DNA of 56,220 bases from JAAYSA01 sp035367155 (GCA_035367155.1 DAOSJI010000006.1:1-56220); one strand, 5' to 3'. Shown: positions 1 through 8,525, numbered from the stretch's first letter. Program-made: numbers and translations. The notes: generated from the letters alone by a model not told the origin.

Positions 1-49
1 TGTTACCTTCATACAATTTGCAAACGTCTTTTAGTACAACTTTTGCCAT
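1..49 (-). CDS. Sugar ABC transporter ATP-binding protein, N-terminus only (MsmK/UgpC type)
   Basis: Only the first 16 codons are inside the window, reading MAKVVLKDVCKLYEGN. This resembles the start of the MsmK/UgpC/MalK ATPases that energise CUT1 carbohydrate importers, where a K-x-Y motif leads into the first beta strand. A ribosome site (GAGGTG) lies 7 bases before the ATG. The family is known to serve several permease pairs from one locus. The binding protein and permeases at 43.6-47.1 kb have no ATPase of their own, so this gene may power them (inference). The Walker motifs lie outside the window, so the family call rests on the N-terminus and context. Confidence 0.6.
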   Translation of the reverse strand, partial: MAKVVLKDVCKLYEGN

Positions 50-71
50 ATTTTTCACCTCTAGTATAAAT

Positions 72-112
72 ATAGCACAAAAATTGTTATTTCAATTGTG
101 CATCGTGCACAA
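72..112 (-). promoter_or_regulatory. Promoter with palindromic operator upstream of the ABC ATPase gene
   Basis: On the minus strand a -35-like TTGAAA and a -10-like TATATT/TATACT precede the ATPase start. Immediately upstream, at 96-112, is a perfect inverted repeat with 7-base arms, TTGTGCA-TCG-TGCACAA. It sits between this promoter and the end of the PucR-type regulator gene, so it may be that regulator's site or a sugar-repressor site. The arms resemble Rex-type TTGTG/CACAA, but the 17-base overall length does not fit the usual 18-base Rex site. Confidence 0.45.
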
Positions 113-114
113 AT

Positions 115-681
115 TTAATTTTTCTCTTGTAACCTTAAATAAATATTAAAATAAGTCGCGTTCCAAAAATCGCGAATATCCAGTCCCGTTAAAGAAATAA
201 ACTTGTTTAAACGATAATTAAAAGTGTTGCGATGAACATAGATTGCATTGGCAGCTGCACCAGCATTTAAGCCCATATTTATATATGCACGTGCTGTTAA
301 GTATAAATCATGAGCCAAATTAGAGAACTCTGCGGTAATTAATTTCTTTATATCTTCATTACCATTCACTATCATTTCTAAGACTACATCAGCCAAATTC
401 GCATATGTAACTGAACGACTAAATGCATAATCAAGTGCTCTTAATGCAATCTCTTTTACGTTATGGCTATAAATAAAAGTAATTTTAAACCCTAAATCAG
501 CGGTTAAAGTAGGGATTAAAGGTGATAATATTTGATTTAAGTCGATACTAGTTTTAATATATCCACGCTTAAAATCAATATCGAAAATGTCAAATTCACC
601 TTTATTTAGCGTAGTTAAAAAAGAAATCAAGGCATCTTTTTCTTTGTTTACTTCAGTTTTAAACAAGTAATACTTAACCAT
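115..681 (-). CDS. PucR-type C-terminal HTH transcriptional regulator
   Basis: A 188-residue protein. The last ~55 residues (AYINMGLNAGAAANAIYVHR, then NTFNYRLNKF and a C-terminal helix) match the PucR C-terminal helix-turn-helix, in which a recognition helix with xVHRNTxxYRL is diagnostic. The first ~125 residues show no recognisable sensor domain. Its start (GGAG ribosome site) overlaps the end of the GH13 gene by 8 bp, so NUDIX, GH13 and this gene are probably one transcript. By position it likely controls sugar genes such as the neighbouring ABC ATPase (inference). It is shorter than typical PucR/CdaR regulators. Confidence 0.7.
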   Translation of the reverse strand: MVKYYLFKTEVNKEKDALISFLTTLNKGEFDIFDIDFKRGYIKTSIDLNQILSPLIPTLTADLGFKITFIYSHNVKEIALRALDYAFSRSVTYANLADVVLEMIVNGNEDIKKLITAEFSNLAHDLYLTARAYINMGLNAGAAANAIYVHRNTFNYRLNKFISLTGLDIRDFWNATYFNIYLRLQEKN

Positions 682-2392
682 CTAATCTCCGATACAATAA
701 CATCGCTTCAAATGGACGAAGTTTTAAGCTATCATTGCTAATCCTCGCGACATCTTTATAATTATGTAACAATATTTCTCGTTTCAATTTTAGGACGTTA
801 TTTTTAAAGATAACTTCATAACTTCTAAACGAGGCAATCACAATTATTTCCTCTTCATTTGTCTTATGAGTATATGCAAAAACATCGTCATTTTCGGCAT
901 CAATTAAACAAAAACGGGTGTTAATAACTAAATTAGTCATATTATCTTTCTTTCGTAAGTGAATTGCCTTTTTATAAAAATTTAATATGGAGTCTTCGTC
1001 GTTAAGTTGTTCTGCAACATTAACTTCTTTGTAATTTTCATTAACCTTTAACCAAGGTTCACATTTAGAAAAACCTGCATTTTTACTATCGCTCCACTGC
1101 ATAATTTGATGGCCGTTAGTTCTAGCAGTTCTATTCATAAAACGAAGTAAAATATCATTAGAAATTTTGTCTTTTACTTCTTTTATATAGTTTTGGTCAC
1201 TAACATCTTTAAAATCATCTAGACTCTTATATGTGGTGTTACTCATTCCGATTTCTTCGCCATTATAGATAAACGGAGTACCATACATAAAAAGTAATAC
1301 TAAACCAAGCATTTTTGCAGATTGTTTTCGATATTTAATTGAGCCATATTGTGATAAAACACGGGGATGATCGTGATTGTTCCAATACAAAGGCAGCCAT
1401 GCTTTCCCGTAACAAACATTAAACCAATTATTAAAAATCCACTTCATGTTTCTTACTCTAGTTTTTAATTCATCATCAGCTAAATAAAGAGAGTCATAAG
1501 CACCATTTTCCCAACAAGTATCAAAATTAAAAACCATATTCAGCGAGCCAGTTTCATATCCTGAGTATTTTAAAGAATCCTCAACACTTACCGCCCCACC
1601 AACTTCTCCTACCGTTACACAATCATAATGGTCTAAAACTTCTTTTTTAAATTCCGCCAGATAATCATAAATTTCTGGTCGATTACTAAATTTATGAAAA
1701 TCCAGAACCATACCCATCTCATTTGTTGGATAAGTTGAATCTTTAAAAGTAAGATCACGAGCTAGGTGCGCGACTGCATCTAACCTAAACCCATCACATC
1801 CTAAATCTAGGTAAAAACGGGCTATATTGTATATTTCCTGCCTCATTTTTGGATTAGACCAATTTAAATCAGGCATTTTCTTAGAGAAAATTTTCATGTA
1901 AAAAGAATCACTTTGTTCATCGTAAGCCCAAGCTGAATCCGAGAAAAAACCCTGCCAATTATTTGGTGGTAGTCTTTTTCCATTATCTCTTTTTCCATCA
2001 TGCCAAATATAAAAATCTCGTTTAGGGTTATTTTTATTTTGCCTTGCTTCGATAAACCATGGGTGTTCATCACTAGTATGATTAAGGACAAAATCAAAAA
2101 TAACCTTCATGCCACGAGCATGAATTTCATCTATAAGTCTTTTCATATCCTTTGTTTCACCAAACATTGGATCAACTTCAAAATGATTACTTACATCATA
2201 TCCATTATCATCTTTTGGTGATTTAAAAAAGGGACAAACCCAGATCAAATTCACACCTAAATCATTTAAATAATCTAGTTTCTGAATTATACCTTCTAGG
2301 TCGCCATAGCCATCATTATTAGCATCAAAAAATGAGGCGGGATAAATTTGATAACCAATGGCTTTTTGCCACCATTTTTGCTCTTTAATCAT
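674..2392 (-). CDS. GH13 alpha-glucosidase / oligo-1,6-glucosidase
   Basis: This 572-residue cytoplasmic enzyme hydrolyses alpha-glucosidic bonds in malto- or isomalto-oligosaccharides. GH13 motifs are in order: DFVLNHTSD (~100), DGFRLDAV with nucleophile Asp205, GEVGG with acid/base Glu263, and NNHDHPR with Asp341. It starts WWQKAIGYQIYPASF, as in the MalL/DexB/TreC group. There is no signal peptide. Length is normal for the subfamily, and an AGGGGATG ribosome site supports the start. Exact specificity (MalL, dextran glucosidase or trehalose-6-phosphate hydrolase) cannot be fixed by eye. It overlaps the regulator and NUDIX genes by 8 bp each. Confidence 0.9.
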   Translation of the reverse strand: MIKEQKWWQKAIGYQIYPASFFDANNDGYGDLEGIIQKLDYLNDLGVNLIWVCPFFKSPKDDNGYDVSNHFEVDPMFGETKDMKRLIDEIHARGMKVIFDFVLNHTSDEHPWFIEARQNKNNPKRDFYIWHDGKRDNGKRLPPNNWQGFFSDSAWAYDEQSDSFYMKIFSKKMPDLNWSNPKMRQEIYNIARFYLDLGCDGFRLDAVAHLARDLTFKDSTYPTNEMGMVLDFHKFSNRPEIYDYLAEFKKEVLDHYDCVTVGEVGGAVSVEDSLKYSGYETGSLNMVFNFDTCWENGAYDSLYLADDELKTRVRNMKWIFNNWFNVCYGKAWLPLYWNNHDHPRVLSQYGSIKYRKQSAKMLGLVLLFMYGTPFIYNGEEIGMSNTTYKSLDDFKDVSDQNYIKEVKDKISNDILLRFMNRTARTNGHQIMQWSDSKNAGFSKCEPWLKVNENYKEVNVAEQLNDEDSILNFYKKAIHLRKKDNMTNLVINTRFCLIDAENDDVFAYTHKTNEEEIIVIASFRSYEVIFKNNVLKLKREILLHNYKDVARISNDSLKLRPFEAMLLYRRLDG

Positions 2393-2999
2393 AAATTACA
2401 TCCCCTTTTTGCGCACTTTTAATGATTTTTTTCATTTCTGGTCCACTCACTTTATTACTGAAGTTGGGTAGTTTATTTACATCAAAGAAATGTACTTCAC
2501 TTATCTCATGGTCATGACCTTTTAAGGGTTCTAAAAGTTCTGCTTCAAAAATAATCACATATTCAGGAACACTAATTTTATTTTTAAAAGGTGTGCGGTT
2601 TAATACACCAACTAAACGCTTAATTTTCACTATTGCTCCTGCTTCTTCTTTACACTCTCTAATCGCAGCAATTGAAGGACTATCATAAAGATCACACCAA
2701 CCACCCGGAAGAGAATAACCACCGTCTGACTTTTCTTTTACAAGGAGAACCTGACCACTATTATTAAAAACACATGTTCTAACCGATATATTTGGTGTTG
2801 GATAGATATCTCTTAGAAAGTAATTGTTTCTATCAAAATTAACTTCTTGAATATCTTCTAATAAATGAAGCGATATTTGCTCGATTTTTTTATAATTTTC
2901 AATCGCATATGGGTCTTTTGAATACTTTAATCCAATTTTAGCAATTGCTTGTATTTGAATTATAAAGTCGTAAATTTGTAATTTCTTTTCTTCGCTCAT
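2385..2999 (-). CDS. NUDIX hydrolase with N-terminal helical domain
   Basis: About 204 residues. The NUDIX box is near residues 105-130 (GGWCDLYDSPSIAAIRECKE then EAG), with Asp in place of the usual Glu of the GE pair, as is common in this subfamily. The N-terminal helical segment containing QAIAKIGLKYSKDP resembles the extra domain of YjhB-like ADP-ribose/nucleoside-diphosphate hydrolases. I chose the ATG at 2999, because an AAGGTG ribosome site sits right before it; an upstream ATG at 3026 lacks one. It is the first gene of the operon with GH13 and the regulator. The substrate is unknown. Confidence 0.8.
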   Translation of the reverse strand: MSEEKKLQIYDFIIQIQAIAKIGLKYSKDPYAIENYKKIEQISLHLLEDIQEVNFDRNNYFLRDIYPTPNISVRTCVFNNSGQVLLVKEKSDGGYSLPGGWCDLYDSPSIAAIRECKEEAGAIVKIKRLVGVLNRTPFKNKISVPEYVIIFEAELLEPLKGHDHEISEVHFFDVNKLPNFSNKVSGPEMKKIIKSAQKGDVIYD

Positions 3000-3054
3000 A
3001 AATATCACCTTTTTAATTATACCCAATTCACAATATTAATCACTTAAATAGTAA

Positions 3055-3080
3055 ATGATAATACATTAATGTGTTATCAT
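3055..3080. promoter_or_regulatory. 26-bp palindrome overlapping the promoter of the 3100 gene
   Basis: In the divergent gap between the NUDIX gene and the SPFH-like gene, ATGATAA (3055-3061) and TTATCAT (3074-3080) are inverted. The intervening ACATTAATGT is itself palindromic, so 12 of 13 arm positions match. The right arm contains an extended -10 (TG-T-TATCAT) for the plus-strand gene, so a bound protein would block that promoter. Confidence 0.5.
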
Positions 3081-3099
3081 AAGGTCGTGGTAAATAACA

Positions 3100-3513
3100 A
3101 TGTCAGATAGTCAATTTTGGGTAATCCTTATTGTAATTCTTGCTGTCGGAGGTCTTCTTTATTTAGCCTCGGGTTTTATATATGTTCATAAAGGATATAT
3201 GGCAGTTATTGAAAAAGATGGAAAGTTTTATGCTGTAAAACCTCGAGGACTTTACTTTTTTTTACCCATGCGTGCTAGAAGGGTCGGAATGTACAAAATT
3301 AGAGAATACGAAGATACCGCTGTTTTAAACGGAAAAACCATTGTTGTTCGCTATAACATCAAAGATTATAAGACCTTTCACTATTCAGGAAGAGAAGTTA
3401 CTTATCTACTTGAAGTATTAAAAAAGAAACATCCAAATCTTGTTTTTGAAGATTTAAAAAAACTTTTACCTACTCTAGGAATAGAAATTATTTCAATCAA
3501 AGAGGAAAATTAA
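3100..3513 (+). CDS. Small membrane protein with SPFH/band-7-like start
   Basis: 137 residues: one N-terminal transmembrane helix (~7-28), then YVHKGYMAVIEKDGKFYAVK and RGLYFFLP. This resembles the first strands of SPFH/stomatin proteins (xxVxxGxxAVIERxGKFxxxxxPGxxFxxP), but the long coiled-coil SPFH body is absent and a short alpha/beta tail replaces it. The next gene, one base later, is NfeD-like. SPFH and NfeD genes are classic partners in membrane microdomain systems, which supports the weak match. Function is unproven. Confidence 0.5.
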   Translation: MSDSQFWVILIVILAVGGLLYLASGFIYVHKGYMAVIEKDGKFYAVKPRGLYFFLPMRARRVGMYKIREYEDTAVLNGKTIVVRYNIKDYKTFHYSGREVTYLLEVLKKKHPNLVFEDLKKLLPTLGIEIISIKEEN

Positions 3514-3514
3514 A

Positions 3515-3763
3515 ATGTCACAGCTAGTAATTGTTTGGATCATTACCTTCTTATTAATAGCGATTTTTGAATATATTACATCACGTTTTATCGCACTTTG
3601 TTTTGCGCCCGGATCACTAGTTTCACTAATTTTAGCGATGTTCAATATAAACTTAATAATTCAATTAATCGTATTTGCGGCCATTTCTGCAATGTTTTTA
3701 CTTTTACTTACATTAATTAAACTTTCAAAAAATAAAAATAAAATAAAGGAGTCATTAAAATGA
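3515..3763 (+). CDS. NfeD-like small membrane protein
   Basis: 82 residues with three predicted membrane helices and a lysine-rich cytoplasmic end. Spacing and the FAPGSLVSLILAMFNI segment resemble the membrane part of NfeD; the C-terminal OB-fold of full NfeD is missing. Its TGA stop overlaps the ATG of the next gene. If UGA were read as Trp, only W-N would be added before a TAA, so this end is uninformative about the genetic code. It is probably cotranscribed with the genes on either side. Confidence 0.5.
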   Translation: MSQLVIVWIITFLLIAIFEYITSRFIALCFAPGSLVSLILAMFNINLIIQLIVFAAISAMFLLLLTLIKLSKNKNKIKESLK

Positions 3764-4536
3764 AATTAACTTATATCGAATGGCCGCGCTTTAAAGACGA
3801 AATTAGCGCATTTACAACAACTAGAGTGGGTGGCGTAAGCGACACACCATTTAAAAGTTTGAACCTTTCATTTACTGTTGGCGACAGTAAAGAAAATGTA
3901 ATTAAAAATAGAGATATTCTATTTAAGGATCAAAATATATCGCCCAAAAACGTTGTTATTGTTCATCAATATCATAGTGATGTGTTTTCAGAAGTTAATC
4001 AAAAAGATGCTGGAAAAGGAGTTAATGATGTTGAAAGTGGAGTTCGTGCTGATGGTCTTTTTACAACCGAAAAAAATCTTGCTTTAGGTATTTTTCATGC
4101 AGACTGCGTACCAATTTTTATTTATGTTCCATCTATACCTTTAGTTGGCGTTGTCCATGCAGGCGAAATAGGGTCTTTTAATAAAATAACTAGAAATGCC
4201 GTAAAGAAAATTAAAGAAAAATATAAAATCAAACCTACTGAAATCTATGCATTTATTGGGCCTTCTAGCCATTTTTCGCATCGAATCATTACCAAGGAAC
4301 GTGCAACTGAAATATTAATGAGTGAAGATAAAAATTACGGAGTTGTTAAGTTAATAAATGAAAATTACAATCTTGATTTACCACTTTTTAACTTTTTACA
4401 ACTTAGAGATGAAGGTGTGCCTAGAGAAAATATAGATATAAGCGAATATTGTACATATGAAAATCCTGCCCTTTTCTTTTCATATGCTAGAGAAAACAAA
4501 ACTGGCAGGAATATGTCTTTTATTAAAATTAAATAA
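3760..4536 (+). CDS. PgeF/YlmD-family laccase-domain protein (purine nucleoside phosphorylase family)
   Basis: 258 residues. Family landmarks are present: FTTTRVGGVS (~18-27), HQYHSD (~70), HADCVP (~112) and a C-terminal ENKTGRNMSFI. Members bind zinc through His/Cys residues and have been shown to act on purine nucleosides (known as the multicopper polyphenol oxidase family). The normally conserved VHAGWRG is VHAGEIG here: His is kept but Trp-Arg are replaced, so activity may be altered. It begins within the stop of the NfeD-like gene (ATGA overlap). Confidence 0.8.
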   Translation: MKLTYIEWPRFKDEISAFTTTRVGGVSDTPFKSLNLSFTVGDSKENVIKNRDILFKDQNISPKNVVIVHQYHSDVFSEVNQKDAGKGVNDVESGVRADGLFTTEKNLALGIFHADCVPIFIYVPSIPLVGVVHAGEIGSFNKITRNAVKKIKEKYKIKPTEIYAFIGPSSHFSHRIITKERATEILMSEDKNYGVVKLINENYNLDLPLFNFLQLRDEGVPRENIDISEYCTYENPALFFSYARENKTGRNMSFIKIK

Positions 4537-4539
4537 TTA

Positions 4540-5028
4540 TTATCCTAGTGGGAATTTCTTCTTAAATGTACTTAAAACTGCGTTAGGAACATAACGCGAT
4601 ATATTAGCTTTACCAAAGTAAAGTTCTTTGATTGTACTACTTGAAACAAACATGAAGTCGGATGTTGCCATAAAAAACACCATATCAATGTTTTTATCTA
4701 TGTTTTTGTTAACTGCAGACATTTGAAATTCGTACTCAAAATCTGTAACTGCTCGTAAACCCCTAACAATTGAATGTGCTCCTTTACTTTTGGCATATTC
4801 AACTGTAAGGCCATCTGTATGGTCCACTATAACATTATTTAAATGTACTTCTTTAATAGCCTCTTTAATCATAGATACACGTTCATCTAACTCAAATGTT
4901 GTTTTTTTGTCTCGATTTTTTGCAATCAATACAATAAGTTTATCGAACATCTTACTAGCACGAACTATGATATCTAAATGTCCGTTGGTAATTGGATCAA
5001 AAGAACCTGGATAAACACCTATTTTCAT
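4540..5028 (-). CDS. coaD: Phosphopantetheine adenylyltransferase
   Basis: 162 residues, full length. It transfers AMP from ATP to 4'-phosphopantetheine in coenzyme A synthesis. The nucleotidyltransferase signature GSFDPITNGH is at residues 9-18, and the family's VSSSTIKEL is near residue 128. It begins 2 bases after the rsmD stop; rsmD-coaD is a widely conserved Bacillota gene pair. Confidence 0.95.
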   Translation of the reverse strand: MKIGVYPGSFDPITNGHLDIIVRASKMFDKLIVLIAKNRDKKTTFELDERVSMIKEAIKEVHLNNVIVDHTDGLTVEYAKSKGAHSIVRGLRAVTDFEYEFQMSAVNKNIDKNIDMVFFMATSDFMFVSSSTIKELYFGKANISRYVPNAVLSTFKKKFPLG

Positions 5029-5030
5029 CT

Positions 5031-5573
5031 TTAATTAAACCTCCAAATAATATATAAATTAGAAAGTCCGAAATGGTAATGGCGAATCTTTTCGTTTACA
5101 TCTTCGCCTATTGAAAGTTTTTCATCCGTTTCTATTACAATTATACCATTCTTTTTTAAGACACCTGATTTTTTTACTTCATCAACAATTTTTAAAATAT
5201 CTCCATCATAGGGAGGATCAATAAACACAATGTCAATTTTGCTATTGATTGTATAATTTTGTAGCACTTTTGCATAATCCGCCTTAAAAATGTAGTACTT
5301 TTCTTCTACAAACGCCAAATTTGTTTTGATGCAGTTTATTGCATCTTTATTACTATCAACAAAAATAGCATATTTCGCCCTACGAGAAAGAGCTTCTATT
5401 CCAAGGGCACCAGAACCAGCAAACAAATCTAAAACATTAGAATTTATAATACTTGACCCCAACGCATTAAAAATAGCGCCCTTTACAACATCTTTAGTAG
5501 GCCGAACTTCATCTATCGTCGGTCTAATTAATTTTCTACCTTTATATTTTCCTGCTATTACTCGTAGTGACAA
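5031..5573 (-). CDS. rsmD: 16S rRNA (guanine966-N2)-methyltransferase
   Basis: 180 residues from a TTG start giving MSLRVIAGKYKGRKL, the usual RsmD beginning. A longer ATG-initiated frame to 5651 adds 26 residues unlike the family. An AAAGGA ribosome site lies upstream. The SAM-binding DLFAGSGALGIEALSR and the catalytic DPPYD (target-amino motif) are present. It methylates the 30S subunit during assembly and is paired with coaD. Confidence 0.9.
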   Translation of the reverse strand: MSLRVIAGKYKGRKLIRPTIDEVRPTKDVVKGAIFNALGSSIINSNVLDLFAGSGALGIEALSRRAKYAIFVDSNKDAINCIKTNLAFVEEKYYIFKADYAKVLQNYTINSKIDIVFIDPPYDGDILKIVDEVKKSGVLKKNGIIVIETDEKLSIGEDVNEKIRHYHFGLSNLYIIWRFN

Positions 5574-5664
5574 AACCCATGTTTCCTTTCTTAAATTACA
5601 ACTTTGTAATACCACATTCATTATAAATGTTTTAAGTATCTTTATAAACAAAACTTGATTAATG

Positions 5665-5681
5665 TGTTAACATTAAAAAGT
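5665..5681 (+). promoter_or_regulatory. Extended -10 promoter giving a near-leaderless def mRNA
   Basis: TG-T-TAACAT (5665-5673) is an extended -10. Only 8 bases separate it from the def ATG at 5682, so the transcript should begin at or next to the start codon. No Shine-Dalgarno sequence is present before that ATG. A TAAACA at 5645-5650 could serve as a weak -35, 17 bases away. Confidence 0.55.
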
Positions 5682-6224
5682 ATGATTTTAAAAGTTTATG
5701 ACGATTCTTACAAAACTTTACGTTTAATATCAAAAGATGTTGATATTCCCCTAACTGCTAATGATGAAAAACTAGCTTTATCTCTTTTAAATCATATAAA
5801 AGCTAGTCAAAATCAAGAAATACGTGAAAAACATAAAATTCGTGAAGGAGTAGGACTGGCGGCTCCTCAAATTGGGAAAAACAAACGAATAATTGCTATT
5901 CATTACCCTAGTTCTGATGGTTATGTTACTCATGTTCTTGCAAATCCAAAAATTATAAAGGAGTCTGTTAGACGCGCCTTTTTATCAAATGGTGAAGGAT
6001 GCTTGTCGGTTCCCAGACAAGTTGATGGCCAAGTTTACCGTCATTATAAAGTTACAGTAAAAGCTTATGATGTTTTAAAAAAAGATTATGTAACTATTAA
6101 TGCTACTGGATATGAAGCCATTGTTCTTCAACATGAGATCGATCATTTGAATGGTATTCTTTTTTATGATCGTATAAATCCACTTCTTACATTCAACGCT
6201 TATCCTGATGCTGTTGAAATCTAA
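5682..6224 (+). CDS. def: Peptide deformylase
   Basis: 180 residues from the ATG at 5682 (MILKVYDDSYKTLRLISKDV). A TTG at 5655 would add nine residues but overlaps the promoter. It removes the formyl group from nascent Met. All three metal-site motifs are intact: GVGLAAPQIG, EGCLSVP and QHEIDHL. Length fits the type 2 deformylases of Gram-positives. It is divergent from rsmD, with only ~100 bp between the starts. Confidence 0.93.
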   Translation: MILKVYDDSYKTLRLISKDVDIPLTANDEKLALSLLNHIKASQNQEIREKHKIREGVGLAAPQIGKNKRIIAIHYPSSDGYVTHVLANPKIIKESVRRAFLSNGEGCLSVPRQVDGQVYRHYKVTVKAYDVLKKDYVTINATGYEAIVLQHEIDHLNGILFYDRINPLLTFNAYPDAVEI

Positions 6225-6225
6225 C

Positions 6226-6253
6226 TTTACAATTGAATATTTCTTGTTATAAT
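6226..6253 (+). promoter_or_regulatory. Promoter for rnj-maf
   Basis: TTTACA (6226-6231), a 16-base spacer, and TATAAT (6248-6253) preceded by TG as an extended -10. It lies just after the def stop. The rnj start follows with a good AAGGAG ribosome site. Confidence 0.65.
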
Positions 6254-6294
6254 TATGTTGATTAATTATTAAATATATAATTAAGGAGTTTATT

Positions 6295-7980
6295 ATGAAC
6301 CTTGAGAGAAAGTTTGTTATGCCTGTATCCGTTTATGCCTTAGGAGGCTTAGGTGAAGTGGGTAAAAACACCTATGTTATTGAAAATGATAACACTCTAA
6401 TTTTAATTGATGCTGGAGTCCGTTTTCCTGAAAGTTCAATGACTGGTATAGACTATGTTATTCCTGATTACACTTACATAAGAAACAATAATAAAAAATT
6501 TAAAGCTCTTTTTATTACACATGGTCACGAAGACCATATTGGTGGTATTCCATTTTTACTTCAAGCAGCACATATTCCTGTTATATACGCTCCTCCTCTA
6601 GCAGCACAATTAATTCGCCACAAACTCACAATGATGCGTGTTAGAACTGCTGTTAACATTATTGAATATGAAGAAGACGATATAATTACCATTGATGACT
6701 TTAAAGTCTCATTTTTCCACGTAACCCACTCAATTCCCGACTCTTTTGGAATTTGTGTTGATACTCCAGAAGGAAGAATCGTAACAACTGGAGACTTTAA
6801 AGTAGACCTAACCCCTATCGGAAGAGATATGAATTTAGGAAAAATAGCTGCGCTTGGCAATGAAGGAGTTGATTTACTTCTAAGTGATTCAACTAATGCT
6901 GAAAACGAAGGTCACACACCAAGTGAAAGAAATGTAATTTCTGCAATTAATGATATTTATTCTACGACTAGTGGGCGTTTAATAATCTCTACTTTTTCTA
7001 GTAACATTTCACGGATTCAACAAATTGTCGAAGCCTCAATTAATTTCAATAGAAAAGTTGTTATTATCGGCCGTTCCATGGAAAGAGCTATTAAAGCATC
7101 TCGAGAGCTTGGCTATATTAAAATTCCTGATAGCCATTTAGTTGATGTAGAAAACATCAATACACTACGCCTAAACGAAACTGTAATTTTATGTACAGGT
7201 TCTCAAGGTGAACCATTAGCTGCACTTAGTAGAATCGCAAATAATGACCATAAAAATGTAAAAATTATCCCTGGCGATACTGTCGTTTTCTCTTCTTCTC
7301 CAATCCCTGGAAACACAATAGAAATCGATAAAGTCGTCAATAAACTAACTAGACTTGGTGCTAAAGTTTTAACAAATTCCATTTTACGTGATATTCATAG
7401 TTCAGGACATCCTAGCAGACAAGAATTAAAAATAATTCTACGTTTATTCCGTCCTAAATACTTTATGCCTATTCATGGTGAATATCAAATGCTTAAATTA
7501 CATGCTGATTTAGCAGTAACTGTAGGCGTAGATCCAAACAATGTATTTGTTTGTAAGAACGGCGAACAACTAATATTAAATAACGGACGTATTACTCGTG
7601 GTCCCTCAATACCAGCTGAATCTATTTATATAGATGGTGTTTCAATTGACGGTATTTCTGATGCAGTCCTTCATGATCGTAGAAGACTATCAGAAGATGG
7701 GATGTGTGCAGTTTTCATTCCAATTGATGCAAAAAGTAATACTTTATTATCAAAAGCGGTTTTATATACTCGTGGTTTTGTAACATTTAGTGCTTCTAAG
7801 CTAATTCCAACAGCAGAAAAATTACTAAATGATGAACTTGAAGCATTAATGAGTAGAAAAACAACTACTTTTGGAGAACTCAAACTAACTGCAAAAATTG
7901 TTCTTGAACCATACTTTTATGAAAAAACCGGTCGTAATCCAATGATAATACCCGTAATTATGAATAAAGCGGAGGAGTAA
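6295..7980 (+). CDS. rnj: Ribonuclease J
   Basis: 561 residues, full length. A metallo-beta-lactamase/beta-CASP nuclease for mRNA decay and rRNA maturation. The zinc-binding HGHEDHIGG is near residue 80, GDFKVD near 160 and the beta-CASP SDSTNAE near 195. The C-terminal domain is present. It starts MPVSVYALGGLGEVGKN after a short N-terminal extension. The stop overlaps the ATG of maf. Bacillus has two paralogues; only one is seen here, so RnjA versus RnjB is left open. Confidence 0.95.
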   Translation: MNLERKFVMPVSVYALGGLGEVGKNTYVIENDNTLILIDAGVRFPESSMTGIDYVIPDYTYIRNNNKKFKALFITHGHEDHIGGIPFLLQAAHIPVIYAPPLAAQLIRHKLTMMRVRTAVNIIEYEEDDIITIDDFKVSFFHVTHSIPDSFGICVDTPEGRIVTTGDFKVDLTPIGRDMNLGKIAALGNEGVDLLLSDSTNAENEGHTPSERNVISAINDIYSTTSGRLIISTFSSNISRIQQIVEASINFNRKVVIIGRSMERAIKASRELGYIKIPDSHLVDVENINTLRLNETVILCTGSQGEPLAALSRIANNDHKNVKIIPGDTVVFSSSPIPGNTIEIDKVVNKLTRLGAKVLTNSILRDIHSSGHPSRQELKIILRLFRPKYFMPIHGEYQMLKLHADLAVTVGVDPNNVFVCKNGEQLILNNGRITRGPSIPAESIYIDGVSIDGISDAVLHDRRRLSEDGMCAVFIPIDAKSNTLLSKAVLYTRGFVTFSASKLIPTAEKLLNDELEALMSRKTTTFGELKLTAKIVLEPYFYEKTGRNPMIIPVIMNKAEE

Positions 7981-8525
7981 TGTTTATATTAGCTTCTCAA
8001 TCACCCCGACGAAAACAACTCTTGAAACTTATTCAAGATGATTTCATTATTGAGGTTGCTGATATAGATGAGGCTGCAATTCATGCCTCAAATAGTGAAC
8101 TTGCTAAAGAAATTAGTAAATTAAAAGCATATGCAGTTTTTAAAAATCATCCAGATGCTACGGTTTTAGCAGTCGATACCATCGTTATTATCGACAATGA
8201 AATATTAGGAAAACCAAAGGATAGAAATGATGCTTTTAAAATGCTTAGAAAATTAAGCGGACGACAACACCATGTTATTAGTGGTTTTACTTTAATAAAT
8301 AAAAATAGCGAAATTAATCGCAGTATAGTAACCGAAGTTTATTTTAATAAATTAAGTGATGAAGACATTAATCGCTATATCGACAGCGGTAGTCCTTTTG
8401 ATAAAGCCGGTGCATATGGCATTCAAGATGAAGATTTTAATTTAATTAGTCATATTGAAGGAAGTTACTATAATGTTATGGGGCTTCCAGTAGAAGCGCT
8501 TAAAAAACATATTAAAAACGAGTGA
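7980..8525 (+). CDS. maf: Maf-family nucleotide pyrophosphatase
   Basis: 181 residues. It hydrolyses dTTP/UTP (and modified nucleotides) to monophosphates. ASQSPRRKQLL at the N-terminus, AVDTIV and GKPKDRNDAFKMLRKLSG are the family motifs, and the end ...NVMGLPVEALKKHIKNE is typical. It overlaps rnj by one base. The stop is TGA, placed inside the left arm of a perfect terminator palindrome. If UGA were Trp, the frame would run through the hairpin for 15 more residues. Confidence 0.92.
   Translation: MFILASQSPRRKQLLKLIQDDFIIEVADIDEAAIHASNSELAKEISKLKAYAVFKNHPDATVLAVDTIVIIDNEILGKPKDRNDAFKMLRKLSGRQHHVISGFTLINKNSEINRSIVTEVYFNKLSDEDINRYIDSGSPFDKAGAYGIQDEDFNLISHIEGSYYNVMGLPVEALKKHIKNE

Noticed and set aside
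96..112. Canonical Rex operator
   Set aside because: Arms TTGTG/CACAA fit, but the total length is 17 with an odd centre, not the 18-base Rex spacing.
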